Part shown: piece after piece, positions 32,287-42,385 of the stretch
Numbering within the stretch: position 1 is the stretch's first letter
Layout of the letters: every line of letters begins with the position of its first letter
Assembly: GCA_020466095.1 (NCBI GenBank)
Contig: CM035807.1
Location: forward strand, 50,062,752 to 50,126,751
DNA length: 64,000 nt
Direction: 5' to 3'
Source: Chlorops oryzae
Lineage: Eukaryota > Arthropoda > Insecta > Diptera > Chloropidae
Program-made: the position numbers and the translations under genes
The notes under the pieces: model-generated
Told to the model about the DNA's origin: nothing
The model's input: the letters and a program-made list of their open reading frames with translations, nothing else
Databases searched by the model: none

Positions 32287-32480
32287 CTTGTTTATCTTGT
32301 GTACGAATAGCAGCTCTCACACTCTCTCGACTAAAATCATTAGCATGTGTGAGTGTACCCTGTAAAGCACAATACCTGTTTGCACTATCGCACTCACGAA
32401 ATATCGTGGAACACTCACACGTGCTAATGTTTTTATTCAACATAATGCGACAGCTTGTACACGTAGACAAGATAAACAAG
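32287..32480. mobile_element. MITE with CTTGTTTATCTTG ends
   Basis: A 194-bp palindromic element with ends CTTGTTTATCTTGT and ACAAGATAAACAAG (one mismatch), flanked by TATA on both sides (32,283-32,286 and 32,481-32,484). An inner pair (CATTAGCATGTGTGAGTG against CACTCACACGTGCTAATG) extends the fold. It sits at the symmetry centre of the fold-back element. Superfamily not assigned. Confidence 0.72.
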
Positions 32481-32485
32481 TATAA

Positions 32486-32670
32486 AGGCTCAGTTACTCT
32501 TGATTGAACGTTACTTGACTTAACTTATAGACATCTGTTTTCCACAGATTCTTATCTTAAGTCAAATTAAGTTTTCAGTAACTGCTCCCATAGAAAATGT
32601 ACTAAACATATCAAGTCAGCTGATTAAATAAGTAAAGTCAAGTTACGTTCAATCAAGAGTAACTGAGCCT
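32486..32670. mobile_element. PIF/Harbinger-type MITE with TAA duplication
   Basis: A 185-bp element with about 41-bp inverted ends (start AGGCTCAGTTACTCTTGATT, two mismatches). It is flanked by TAA on both sides (32,483-32,485 and 32,671-32,673). A 3-bp TAA/TTA duplication is the PIF/Harbinger mark. It lies two bases from the previous MITE's flank. Confidence 0.78.
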
Positions 32671-33267
32671 TAAATCTATGTTCGCCCATTTACGTGTGAC
32701 TGAAACACTCCGTGTATAAAACTAGTGAGTAACCTAGATTAATACGCGTACCTGGCTTGCTGGGTAGAAGTCTTTTAGCAGTATCTGGATGAGTAGGTAA
32801 TTCTTTGTCAGGGGTAGCATGAAGTTTTGTTAATCTGTGAATGCAAACAAGTATCGTGATTTGCTGGGTACGAGCTGTCAGCCTCTACAACAGTTTACAT
32901 TTGTAATAAATTTGATCATCGAAAAATAATAAACATGCATTTAATAAACAATTTAAAAAACGAGTCTTCGGCCATTTTGTTTAAAAAAATTTGCTGGTCT
33001 AATAATGTAATACAATCTTAATAGATAAATAACCAAATTTATTTGTATATAGTATGACCAATGTATTGAAATACAAAATTTTTGCGAATAAAATTCAGGT
33101 GCAAAAAAAAAAAATTAAATGAAAATGAAATTTTCTCAGAAAGCCCTGGATAGAGGATTTTGATTTTAGGTTTTATATGATGTAAAAGCAATATATTTTA
33201 ATAGTCAGCAAAAAATCTGATGGTGTACGAACTATTCATGTAAGTTAATTAAAGGGCACCGTGTAGT

Positions 33268-34291
33268 GATAACATTAAACTGATCTTATTTGATATTGCA
33301 GCCCTTTAGGCTCTCGATTAATTCTACTGTAAGAGCTTTAAGTTCATTAAAGGTAAACAAATCATTAATATTGTTATTCATTACCTTCGCATTTTGCTTT
33401 GAATATGTTTCGCCACGACGCGCTACATTTCCCCAGCTGTTCGCTGCCTCAGTGTGTGGTGTATGGTTAATAATGCTAGTATTATGATTGACTTGGTGTT
33501 TGCTGGTAAGGTCTCTAGCAGACCTTGTGTTATTGTCAGTGATCGAATATAATTTTCGCCTTACTTAAAATTGCGATCGATTGGGGCAACTGGCATCGGT
33601 CGATTTGTGTTCGCCGCCACAGTTGATAGACCTAACCGCGGTAGAATCACAAGAAATGGTGCTATGTTGACCCGCACATATAGTACAAAATGATTTTACG
33701 TTGTAGTTTTGGGAGCCGTGGCCGAACATCTGACAGTAGTGGCATTGCGTTGGTTTGCTTTGCCGTTTTGATTGGAATTCCCATTTAAATCGTATGTGGT
33801 TAATGCTGTTGAAGCTTTCTCTTAACTGACGCATTGTAGTTGTCCCTTTTTTATGGTAGACCACGTATAGTATTATTTGACGACTTTGTTCCGTTACACG
33901 ATGAACACGCTTGACGTCAATGCAGTGCAGTCATTAAATCGAAACCAAAGAGGACGGCTTTAAGTGGTCTGTAAATTTTGGAAGTAAAGGAGAACTACTC
34001 CATTCCGACGTCTTTGCGCTTTTTGGATAGACTATCAAACACGCTTAGGGTGCTACAGAAAATTAAGTGGCCAATGGAGATTTTTCTAAGGGCGAAGTGC
34101 TTAATCTGTAGTACTTTAAGTATAGCTCTTAATTTTTGGGTATTGCTTTTTAAGACCGTTATCGGTGGTATGTGGATTTTCGAAACTAACGCTACTTCGT
34201 TTGAGGCTGCATCTTCCACGTCATCCGCATCAATTAGTGTTTGTAGTGGCTGGTAATAATCCCTCCCCCGTCTTCGTTTTGTTAGTCCCAA
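33268..34291 (-). pseudogene. LINE ORF1 (Gag-like, CCHC knuckles)
   Basis: 33,995-34,291 holds the IPPITV motif that opens the RNA-binding region of Jockey-type ORF1 proteins. 33,565-33,864 holds three knuckles starting CHYC, CTIC and INC. The last Cys of the first is Tyr and the first Cys of the third is Ser in this copy. A stop follows at 33,565 and traces of a C-terminal tail continue to 33,270. The protein would package LINE RNA. Frames are broken between the two pieces. Confidence 0.8.
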
Positions 34292-34460
34292 CAGCGCGCG
34301 AGCTGTGCAGGTATTCGTTTCTTTTCCCTGATTCGTTTTACTGGTTGCCGTTAAGACTGGCGTAGTAACAATGCAAATTCAAGAGAATTGTTTTGCTTTT
34401 GTTTTGAGAATGATTTTTATTCACGCGCTGGAGTTGATCACACAATGACGTGCCGAGAAA

Positions 34461-35439
34461 GACTCAAGTAAATTATTTTATGTATCAATAAACACATCTG
34501 TATTTTAAAAAACTAACCAATTTATATAATTATATGTTTTGCTTGTTTTCATATTTCCTTCTTTTCATAGTTTTATAAGAATTATAACATATCTTTATAT
34601 ATTTTTAAAAGTTCTACAAAAAGGGGGCCCATCCAATATACATTGATGCTAAGTTATTGATGTCTGTTGCTTCCGCGATCAAATAATTGATATGTCCCTC
34701 TGCTGACAGTGGCAGAGTGTTCGTTAAAGCTGGTTTTGCCTGAAATAAGAATGAGAAGTGGGTTTTAGATTGAGGATTGGATTGAATATATTTCTACGGA
34801 GAACAGTGTCATACACATTAAAATTTCGGGGTGTAACATCCCTTATTTTAACCTTGAAACGCATAGTTACAAATCCATGCCTGTCTGAATATTTAAGTAA
34901 TCATAGAATTTACATTTTGTAAAGTATAATAGTGAAATTTCAAATAAAATGAGTATTAAGTCATAATCCATTCACACTTTAGTAAAATCTATCTGCAATT
35001 GGATTCTGGTATAAGGTAGCAAAATAACACAGAAACAATAAAAAAAAATAGGAATAAATATATAAACGGACATACCAACGCTCATACCTTAATGCAAAGA
35101 CAATGGTAAACAGTTCGCTGCACTGCCCATAATTGAGGTCAGAAAAAAATACTAAGAAAAGTATTTCACAACAGGCAAGTAAGCGTATTGAACCAGTTAA
35201 TCGCTAAATTTAGAAAATCAGCAATAAGTGTTAACAGTTGTAGCCCAGTTGTAAAAATGTTCATGAAAGATGCATGAATCATGCATCATTTTGATTGTGA
35301 ATACTTAGGTAGATAATAATATAACATTTCAAAATATTTCAAAACTTAGAGGAATAACCTGCTTTCACCCAAACATTAATGGAAAAATAAAAAAAAAGTT
35401 TGGAAGCACTTGTTGTATGCATGACGTGTCTAACGACTG
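34461..35439. other. Unassigned AT-rich spacer
   Basis: Lies between the presumed LINE 5' end and the SINE-like unit. No gene, terminal repeat or tandem array is recognised. 34,380-34,460 may still be LINE 5' untranslated sequence. Confidence 0.45.
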
Positions 35440-35645
35440 GATATGAAACTTCAGTTTATAACTGCCAACTGGCTTTCTACCCCCTGCCCCCTTATTGGGT
35501 CAAACTTTACCACAAATTTGAAAATCTACTTGGCATCTTTCTAAGTCCCAATTTTTCCGCCTGCGACAGGAATCGAACTCGAGCCCTCCAGGTTAAAAGT
35601 TGCAACACGCTCCCATTACGCTACCGAGAGATCTCATTCGCGAGT
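35440..35645 (-). repeat. tRNA-derived SINE
   Basis: On the minus strand TAGCGTAATGGG (35,612-35,623) matches the polymerase III A box. AGTTCGATTCC (35,569-35,579) matches the B box with one difference, at tRNA-like spacing. The ends do not pair as a tRNA acceptor stem, so it is not a tRNA gene. A non-tRNA tail runs to about 35,440. Confidence 0.6.
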
Positions 35646-35693
35646 GCTACATTTAATATATTAACGTTCGAAAAAATCGAACTGTAGAGGCCT

Positions 35694-35806
35694 CGTAGGA
35701 TTCATGAATCAAACAGGATCACGAACGTATCAATCAGGAATACTAGGAGCATGCGTTCTTGTTTTACAACTGGAGAAGAAATGTTTCATGTGTTTTCAAG
35801 GCGTCG
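35694..35806. repeat. Left part of a degenerate tandem repeat split by Transib
   Basis: Contains ATGAATC...GGAATACTAGGAGCATGCGTTCTTGTTTTACAACTGG-type sequence. Two further copies occur on the other side of the Transib element (about 38,700-38,748 and 38,748-38,795). The Transib element probably landed in a short tandem array. Confidence 0.6.
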
Positions 35807-35830
35807 CACAGTGGTCCCAAACACAAATCT
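35807..35830 (+). repeat. Transib left terminal inverted repeat (heptamer end)
   Basis: CACAGTG at 35,807-35,813 followed by GTCCCAAACAC; pairs with 38,644-38,667. Shared AATCTAG extends the match to about 26 bases. Confidence 0.88.
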
Positions 35831-36308
35831 AGCTGGATTTTTCGACGTTGCCGGAAGAAACAATTTTGCTTGGTAATGAGTGGCAAGTGTCCTTTCTGCT
35901 TATTGGAAAATTTGGTTTTCTCTGATTCGCCCTACCGGCACCGCTGCACTGTGTCAAAAACAGCTAACTGCATTGTTACTTAGAATTCATAAGAAAGTAT
36001 ATTTTTCATCAAACACGAGGAGTTGTTGCAAAAGCGAAAGCAAAAAGATTTTATTGAATTTTTGTTAATAAATCTAAATAAGGTGATGGTAGGAATCTGT
36101 GCTATTGGAAATAAACGTTCAATGTGGTAGTTTGTCAAGAAATCAACGCATTGTTTTACATGAGTGTCTAGTTCGTGCAAATTGTCTCAATGTCAAAGTT
36201 CGATTAAGCTTTTAAATAGGACTTTATCCGACTTGTGATGTGTTTAATGTATTTTTGTAAAGTGTGTGAAGTTATTCTATCAATGCTTTTGAAATCAAGT
36301 GCCAGTTT

Positions 36309-38390
36309 TTGCCTAAACGACATCTTTTTGGTTTACAGTGGAAAATGCTGATTACTAAGAGGGGACTGTATAATATTTGGCACAGGAAAAAACAGCAAAA
36401 TAGAAAAACTATTGCTGTTTCAACGTATGTTTTTGAAAAGATTGGGCTTCAAAGTATAGGAGACGATAGTCATTCAAAGGATCTGCAGCAATCTGTTCAT
36501 GCGTTTCTATGCGTTTTTAAGAAAAAGTGGGCACATGGAAATCTAATAAAGCTCGTGTTTGAGGCTTTCAATGAAATGTGGGTTGAATGGGATGTTTATT
36601 ATTCCACCTAAGCCTTCTTCCAGACGTCTTGCAAAAGGATTATTAGAGGGACAGCCAACAACCAAGCATGGAAGACCGTCAAAAGAATTTTCAGATAGAG
36701 GCAGGAAATCGCAACGAATGAAAGTAGCGCCTTTATTGGAGAATTGGTCACCTAAAGAATTGACTTTTGCTGCAGGAACAAGCCATTATAAATCGGAAAA
36801 AAAATGTTCTGCGAACATTGTCAAATACGTAGGATTTTCTCCGTCAAAAGTGTCAAAAATTAAAAGAAGGGCTTTAATTTTAAAGAATCGATACCATACA
36901 CAAATGAAGAGGCTTTAGTTTTATACATTGATGGTGGATGCACGAAAAACACTTACACCTTAATGCGTTCAGGTGCACGAAATCATAACGCCAACATCTA
37001 CCCATCGTACCATAAACTTTTGACTGCCAAAAAGGAGTCCTATCCAAAAGATAATATTCCATTTAGCGATATATCGGCGGAAGTCACTTTGCAAAGTTTG
37101 GTATATCATACTGCAAAAAGACTTTTAACGCAGCAAAAAGAATTTTTAAGCCGTTACAAATGCTCTGAATTGATTTTATCGTATAAATGGGGATGTGATG
37201 GCAGCAGTGAGCATTCTCGATATAGGCAGATGATCAATGACAATGACAGTAACAAAGACAAGACAGATGAATATTTGTTTGCGATTTCTTTGGTTTCTTT
37301 TCAGCTCAAACGCGATAATAAACTTATTTGGCACAATCCACGCCCATCTTCTGTAAGATTTTGTAGGCCGATCGATCAAACTTATTTTTGAAAAAGAGAG
37401 TTTGTCGTTAGTAGAAAAAGAAGTATATGGAAAAAAGCTCAAATAGCTGCAATAGTTCCAACAGAAATATGAAAAGGAGACGAAGTATTTAATGTCACCC
37501 ATAACTTTCACTTGACGATGATTGATGGGAAAATATTCTCAGCTATCGCACATTCTTCTTCCGAATGTTGTGGAATTTGTGGCGCTTCACCAAAAATCAT
37601 GAACGACCTAAGTGCACTTAAAACATTACAGCCTAAAGAAAGCCTTTATGAGTATGGCCTGTCAACATTGCACGCTTGGATAAGGTGCTTTAAATGTGTG
37701 CTTAATATTGCCTACAAACTTAATATTAGAAAATGGCAAGCCAGACAGGATTCCGATAAGGCCGTAAAAGACGCAACCAAGAAAATTATTATTGATCGTC
37801 TAAGAAAAGAAATGGGTTTGCTGGTTGATATTCCTGAGCTGGGATGTGGAGCAACGAATGACGGCAACACGGCTAGAAAATTTTTCCAAGGACGGAACTC
37901 TAGTTTCAGAAATATTTGGTGTCGATGAAAATTTGATTAAGAGGTTTGGAGTGATTTAAACTTTGCTATAAATGTGGAAGCATTTCGAAATTATGCGATG
38001 GATACAGCTAAGTTATACATGGAAATGTAGTCGAGATATTGCATGCCATCGAGTATCCACAAAACTTTATTGCATGGTGCGGATATTATACAATATGCCG
38101 CATTACCCATTGGAATGTTGTCCGAAGAAGCCCTTGAGTGTAGAAACAAAGATTTAAGGAATATGCGAGAGCCTCACACACGTAAAATGTCCCGAGCGAA
38201 AACAATTAATGATCTTTTTCACTATCTCCTTTTGTTGTCGAATCCTCTAATATCATCTTCATCAACAAAGCCTTCTCTTCGTGATCGGAATTTAGAGCCT
38301 TTTTATGAAGATGTTCTATCATTGCTTTCGGATGTGTCTGCCGCTTTCGTTTCCGGGCCGCAAACCGATTCCGACAATGAAACAGACTAA
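36309..38390 (+). pseudogene. RAG1-like Transib transposase, several frame breaks
   Basis: Five frames in order (36,309-36,611; 36,559-36,918; 36,963-37,391; 37,512-37,928; 38,043-38,390) total about 690 codons, the usual Transib length. Features aligned by eye to the RAG1 core: first catalytic Asp in WGCDGSSEH (about 37,190); second in TMIDGKIF (about 37,525), about 15 residues before CGIC (about 37,575, RAG1 zinc pair); zinc histidines in HKTLLH (about 38,058); and the catalytic Glu in LECRNK (about 38,125), 21 residues after the second His. RAG1 has 20 at that spacing. The enzyme cuts at the heptamer and joins ends to target DNA. Stops and shifts near 36,611, 36,918, 37,391, 37,465 and 37,900 make it inactive. 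Confidence 0.88.
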
Positions 38391-38667
38391 GATTAATTTT
38401 CGATTTCTGCTAACACTCTTTTTCCCTTCCCTAATAGTAGCATTTTACATATCATATTGCTAAATAAATCATAACATTATATACAATAAAAAGTATGAGT
38501 ATTTGTAAGTACAACTATGAGATTCCCATTTGGCCGATTCCACCCATTTTTGTAGTGGAAGTCTGTTTAGATATCAATTTTACGCATGCAAACTTTCAAC
38601 TTGATACGCCTTCGAAAAAGCATGTTACGACTTTTTTCTATCTAGATTGGTGTTTCCGACCACTGTG
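38391..38667 (+). other. Transib 3' untranslated region and right end
   Basis: Contains AATAAA-like words near 38,463 and 38,487, then the right inverted end with CACTGTG at 38,661-38,667. No coding frame. Confidence 0.65.
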
Positions 38668-38815
38668 CGTTGTGAAACATGCATGATCATAAACGCAGGA
38701 ATTATGAATTCTACTGGCATGCATTCTTGTTTAACAACAGCGGAAGGCATGAATCATGAATACTACGGGCATGCGTGCTTGTTTTTACAACTGGGAGTAT
38801 TCCAATATTGAATTA
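38668..38815. repeat. Right part of the split tandem repeat
   Basis: Two imperfect copies of the ATGAAT...GGCATGC(G/A)T(G/T)CTTGTTT...ACAAC unit that is also present left of the Transib element. Confidence 0.6.
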
Positions 38816-38927
38816 CACAGTGTGACACGATTTTGGTAAACAAAAATTTGACGACTGTTTTTGAAAATGCTCGGAGAGTATAACAACGCTTCATACTCAG
38901 TTTTGTCAAGTCGCCTCTACTTTTTTT
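38816..38927 (+). repeat. Transib-type end fragment (CACAGTGTGACACG)
   Basis: Starts with CACAGTG (38,816-38,822). About 105 bp match, in inverted orientation, the segment 57,582-57,689, which ends in CACTGTG. Both are terminal pieces of one family with a recombination-signal-like heptamer, distinct from the family at 35,807. No partner end is found nearby. It stops where the next element begins. Confidence 0.65.
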
Positions 38928-39797
38928 ATACCTTTTCCGAAGGAAAGGGTATATTAAGTTTGGCACGGAGTATGTAACATACCAAAGGAGCCGCGATAGA
39001 TATAGACATATATATATATTCTTGATCAGGGTGACAATAGGAACCGATCTAGCCATGTCTGTCTGTCTGTCTGTCTGTCGGTCACACTTTAGTTTTTCGT
39101 AATTTACTCCTAAGCCATGAAAGATATCATATTGAAATTTGGCATGGACTTAAACCAGGTATATGTTCGAAAAACTGCATACTGCATTTTTTTTCTTAGT
39201 CCCTTCTTGGGTCGTGGGAAGTGGTTCAGAAGTTTCAAAAATCACGATTCTTAACGTTTTATGTGAATAACTTTTTTACTATACATCCCAGCTTATTGAA
39301 ATTTGGTGTGTGTATAGCTACTATCTAGACTTAAGCTTTCGCTGAAAAAAAATTGCGACATCACTATATTTATGGTCATCGTCCTACACATTAGAAAAAA
39401 ACACTCTCTCTTATTCTCATATCTGTATCCAAAAATGATTTTTTTTTTTACTTCTTCTGATTGTGTATTTTGCCGCTAAATAAAGTCGTCACTTAAGTTA
39501 AAATTTGGCCATGACCACCATTCGCGAAATTCGCGAAAATTTGATTTTCACTATTTTGAATTGAGTATTTCGCAGCTAAACAAAATGTCCTCTAAGGGTT
39601 AAAATTTGATCAAGACCACCATCCGCGAAATTCGCGAAAATTTGATTTTCACAGTTTTGAATTGAGTATTTCGCAGCTAACCAAAATGTCCTCTAAGGGT
39701 TAAAATTTGATCAAGACCACCATTCACGAAATTCACAAAAATTTGATTTTCACTAGGGTGAATTGAGTATTTCGCAGCTAAACAAAATGTCCTCTAA

Positions 39798-40551
39798 AGG
39801 CCTGTATCGAGCAGACATGAACTGTCAAACTCCATATAAAAAAAAGTGAGCTAAAAGCCCGATAAATGGATTTCCGCTCTCATTTAGCAAACCCATATCC
39901 AGCACGAGTGAAATCAGTGTTGTGAAAGTTACTTCAGGGTTGCAATTTTTCGCACTTTTGGAGAAAAGTGGAGACTAGTTTAGCTAGTGAAATAAAGTGT
40001 TTGACATTTATTGCACCGCGAAATGGTTGAATCAGTTGCACGAATCGCCCAAAAAATTAAAATGCTGAAAGCTGAAGCATGGATGGCGGCGAAGACCAAT
40101 TTTTTGAAACTGGACCATCGGTATCAAAAAGACGGAGAACAACTTTCAATTACGAGCAAAAACAACTGCTCTGTAATAAAGTTAAAGAATTCCCTTGCAT
40201 ATGGGATATAACTTCCGGATCGCACAGCAACAACATGGAAGTATCTGCAGCTTGGCGCGAGATCGCCGAGTGCTTGGGAATATCAGGTAAGAATTAATCA
40301 GCATCAATGTTCGTAAAACAATGCCATTATTTTCCAAAGAGAAAGCAACATAACCTAAACATAACATACCACATGTGTGGCGCTGGTTTCCGAGCTTATG
40401 CGAATTATTTCACTTAACTTTTAAATCCAAGAAATTATTCGCTTTCATTGACAATGACAGCTCACATGTAAACAAAACTCAGCTGACTTTAGCGCGTGAA
40501 ATATATGGCCAACTCTACAAAGATAAATTAGTATCTGCTCGATACCGGCCT
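39798..40551 (+). mobile_element. PIF/Harbinger-like element with TAA duplication
   Basis: Ends AGGCC(T/G)GTATCGAGCAGA are inverted. TAA flanks both sides (39,795-39,797 and 40,552-40,554). Removing it restores the 101-bp array exactly. The 754-bp element keeps a MADF-like exon but no DDE transposase, so it is internally deleted. Confidence 0.85.
40079..40286 (+). CDS. MADF/Myb-SANT-like DNA-binding exon of the Harbinger-like element
   Basis: The 69 codons include NYEQKQLLCNKVKEFPCIWD and SAAWREIAECLGIS, which fit the MADF pattern (Leu-X-X-X-Val...Tyr/Phe-Pro-X-Leu/Ile-Trp-Asp...Trp-X-X-Ile-Ala). PIF/Harbinger elements normally carry a second gene for a Myb/SANT-like partner that brings the transposase to DNA. 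A clean splice donor (CAG then GTAAGA at 40,287) ends the exon. The rest of the domain is not found, so the gene is truncated. The start could be further upstream in another frame (40,011). Confidence 0.62.
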
Positions 40552-41085
40552 TAACGGTTAAAATTTAACCATGACCACCATTCGCGAAATTCGCAAAAAT
40601 TTGATTTTCACTATTTTGAATTGAGTATTTCGCAGCTAGAAAAAATGTCTTCTAACGGTTAAAATTTGATCAAGATCACCATCCGCCAAGTTCGCAAAAA
40701 TGTGATTTTCACTATTTTGAATTGAGTATTTCGCAGCAAAACAAAATGTCCTCTAATGGTTAAAAATTGAACAAGACCACCATTCGCGAAATTTGCGAAA
40801 ATTTGATTTTCACTATTTTGAATTGAGGATTTCGCAGCTAGACAAAATGTCCTCTAACGGTTAAAACTTGACCATGCCCACCATCCGCGAAAATTTTGTG
40901 CTTAATAATTATCTCGAGTCTTAGAAGCTAAATCGAAGTACAGGTAAGGTATAAATAGATATCCGAGCTAGAACAACGAAAACGGCAAGAATTTTTATTA
41001 AGGTAATGTTTTAACATATTTCAGGCTGAGGAAAAGGTATGTGTGCAATCGGCTTAGCCGATGTAAACTTCGTTACTTGTTTTAA

Positions 41086-41755
41086 ATAGACTTCAATAAG
41101 TGGTGCCGAGAATTAAATTACTCACTTAATTATGGATATATCTCGTAATAGTTCAATATTTTAATTTTCGATCTATCAAAGTTTATAGCCCTGAACTCTT
41201 TTTAAATAGTCTTAGTACAGTCCGACCTGAAGAATTTCAAATTGCAAAAACTCCTAATACTTGACGTGTTTTTATCGTATTTTATTTTGTATGGTCTATA
41301 GCTCCCAATGCAATAAACATTTTTCCCAAGTGTTTCATGCAAATAAAGAAAGACTATAACTAAACATCTTCTTAATATACATTAACTGTAATTGTAACTG
41401 TAGCAAAACTTGAGACCGTTTTACCGCTGCAAAGTTGAACAATATTTACCAAAAAACGCAAAATCGCCCTTTGGGTATGCACGAAACTTTCAACCCAACT
41501 CAAATGGTTCCGACCTATGAAAATATGTAATCAGTGTTGCACTGTTTTCTTTTTTTTATAATCTGCAAAGGCAAAAAGGGATTTAGGAAGTTTTATCTTT
41601 GGCAAATTATCCAGAAAAACGAACAACATCCCATTTCACCAAATCCAAAATTCAGTAACGCGGAATAACGGCAGCACCTATTATCTTTAGTGCAAACCCG
41701 TCTTTATCAGCTGATTACAAGCAAAATAAATGAATGAAAAATGTCAACAAAAATG
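41086..41755. other. Unassigned spacer
   Basis: AT-rich, without recognised genes or repeats, between the Helentron-like element and the split MITE. Confidence 0.45.
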
Positions 41756-41925
41756 CCCAGCAAGCATTTCCAAAAATTTTTTTATAAAAGTGCTTTCTCC
41801 TAATTTTTGTCCAATAAGCTTTCCAAATTCCTTCCAAGCATTTGCGGTTTGCAAATTTATCAAGAATTTCGCAAATGTGTCTGAGAAACGTAAAATATCA
41901 AGAACTTCAAAAGTCCAACTAAAAT

Positions 41926-42385
41926 TGATTAGACCTTAAGTCTAATGTGGGCTGTTAAGCCTTTGTGGTTAAGCACATGAACCTAAACACAACGAAGATT
42001 GTGGTGTTTGAATTATTCTAGCCAAGCGCATGTACCTGTCTAGAGCATGAATTAGTTTGTTGAAGTATGATTGTTAACTCATTTTTATTGAACCACAATT
42101 GTTCTTATATACTAATAACAATATGCAAAAAAGGTACAAAAAGGTAGAAAATACTGATTTAGTCAAATTTTGTTTTTTATAAATGAATTACATAAAATTG
42201 CAGTGATTGCATATTGAGAAATTGATCGTACCAAGCAAGTGCAATGGGCTTCGATTTTGCTTTGCTCGTTCAAGGCCTTACGAACGAAAGTGCAAACAAA
42301 GAAATAAAAAAGAGCGACTTCTGTCGTCGCAGAAAGTTATACTTGATAAATAAAACAAAACAACACATTAAGTTGAGTATCAACA
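41926..42385 (-). repeat. 3' LTR (460 bp)
   Basis: On the minus strand it starts TGTTGATACTC and ends TCTAATCA. It appears identical to 50,236-50,695. On its inner side the minus strand reads CGAGGCGGGAGTA, a plausible polypurine tract (42,386-42,398). Confidence 0.95.

Larger units (their letters stand above)
30425..33263. mobile_element. Fold-back-like DNA transposon with CACGGTG ends
   Basis: About 400-bp inverted ends (30,425-30,830 against 32,860-33,263) begin CACGGTGCC. They are flanked by a 4-bp duplication tagt (30,421-30,424 and 33,264-33,267). Further inward the sequence of 30,800-30,960 recurs inverted at 32,040-32,200 and again, directly, near 32,756-32,811. 32,190-32,282 folds back on 32,671-32,766. 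No transposase is recognised. Termini starting CAC recall CACTA/Chapaev or Transib families; a 4-bp duplication argues against Transib (5 bp). It separates ORF1 and ORF2 of the LINE. Confidence 0.78.
27311..34460 (-). mobile_element. Jockey-type LINE remnant, split by two insertions
   Basis: Pieces lie in the correct order on the minus strand. ORF1 with zinc knuckles is at 33,268-34,291. ORF2 endonuclease starts right after the first insertion (MDISHNIKIVAWNARGIRQ, from about 30,400). The endonuclease C-terminus, linker and RT start reach 28,840, and RT continues from 27,675 to motif A at about 27,510. Inverted-repeat elements separate ORF1 from ORF2 (30,425-33,263) and cut RT (27,680-28,824). 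At 27,493 the RT joins a duplicated endonuclease segment. ORF1 and ORF2 style fit the Jockey clade. Inactive. Confidence 0.82.
35807..38667 (+). mobile_element. Transib DNA transposon (RAG-related)
   Basis: The ends are inverted: left CACAGTGGTCCCAAACAC, right (reverse complement) CACAGTGGTCGGAAACAC, then shared AATCTAG. The terminal CACAGTG equals the heptamer of V(D)J recombination signals. Flanks are cgtcg (35,802-35,806) and cgttg (38,668-38,672), a 5-bp duplication with one mismatch and the CG-rich character I recall for Transib. The 2,861-bp element carries a RAG1-like gene on the plus strand. Length and layout fit an autonomous Transib that has since decayed. Confidence 0.9.
39440..40905. 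repeat. 101-bp tandem array (about 7.5 units, interrupted)
   Basis: Units marked by (G)ACCACCAT(T/C)CGCGAAATTCGCG start at about 39,514, 39,615, 39,716, then 40,574, 40,675, 40,776 and 40,877, with a degenerate unit before the first. The jump between 39,716 and 40,574 equals 101 plus the 757 bases of an inserted element and its duplication, so the period is exact across the insertion. Confidence 0.93.
38928..41085. mobile_element. Helentron/DINE-like non-autonomous element
   Basis: The left end starts with a palindrome (ATACCTTTTCCGAAGGAAAG..., 38,928-38,952), followed by the GTCTGTCTGTC run at 39,060 common in fly DINE-type repeats. The centre is a 101-bp tandem array. The right end has a hairpin, ATCGGCTTAGCCGAT (41,048-41,062), close to the edge. 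Terminal hairpin plus central tandem repeats is the Helentron plan. Exact ends and family are inferred. Confidence 0.6.

Noticed and set aside
30425..33263. Calling the CACGGTG-ended element a Transib
   Set aside because: The flanking duplication is 4 bp (tagt) and no 5-bp match exists; the terminal CAC alone is not diagnostic.
35560..35632. Functional tRNA gene on the minus strand
   Set aside because: A and B boxes are present but the acceptor arms do not pair and no anticodon stem is clear; treated as a SINE head.
40877..41062. ATCGGCTTAGCCGAT hairpin as a transcription terminator
   Set aside because: Bacterial-type terminators do not apply; it fits a Helitron/Helentron-type end hairpin.
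41730..41939. 69-codon plus frame
   Set aside because: It spans the MITE/LTR junction, so it is an accident of the insertion.
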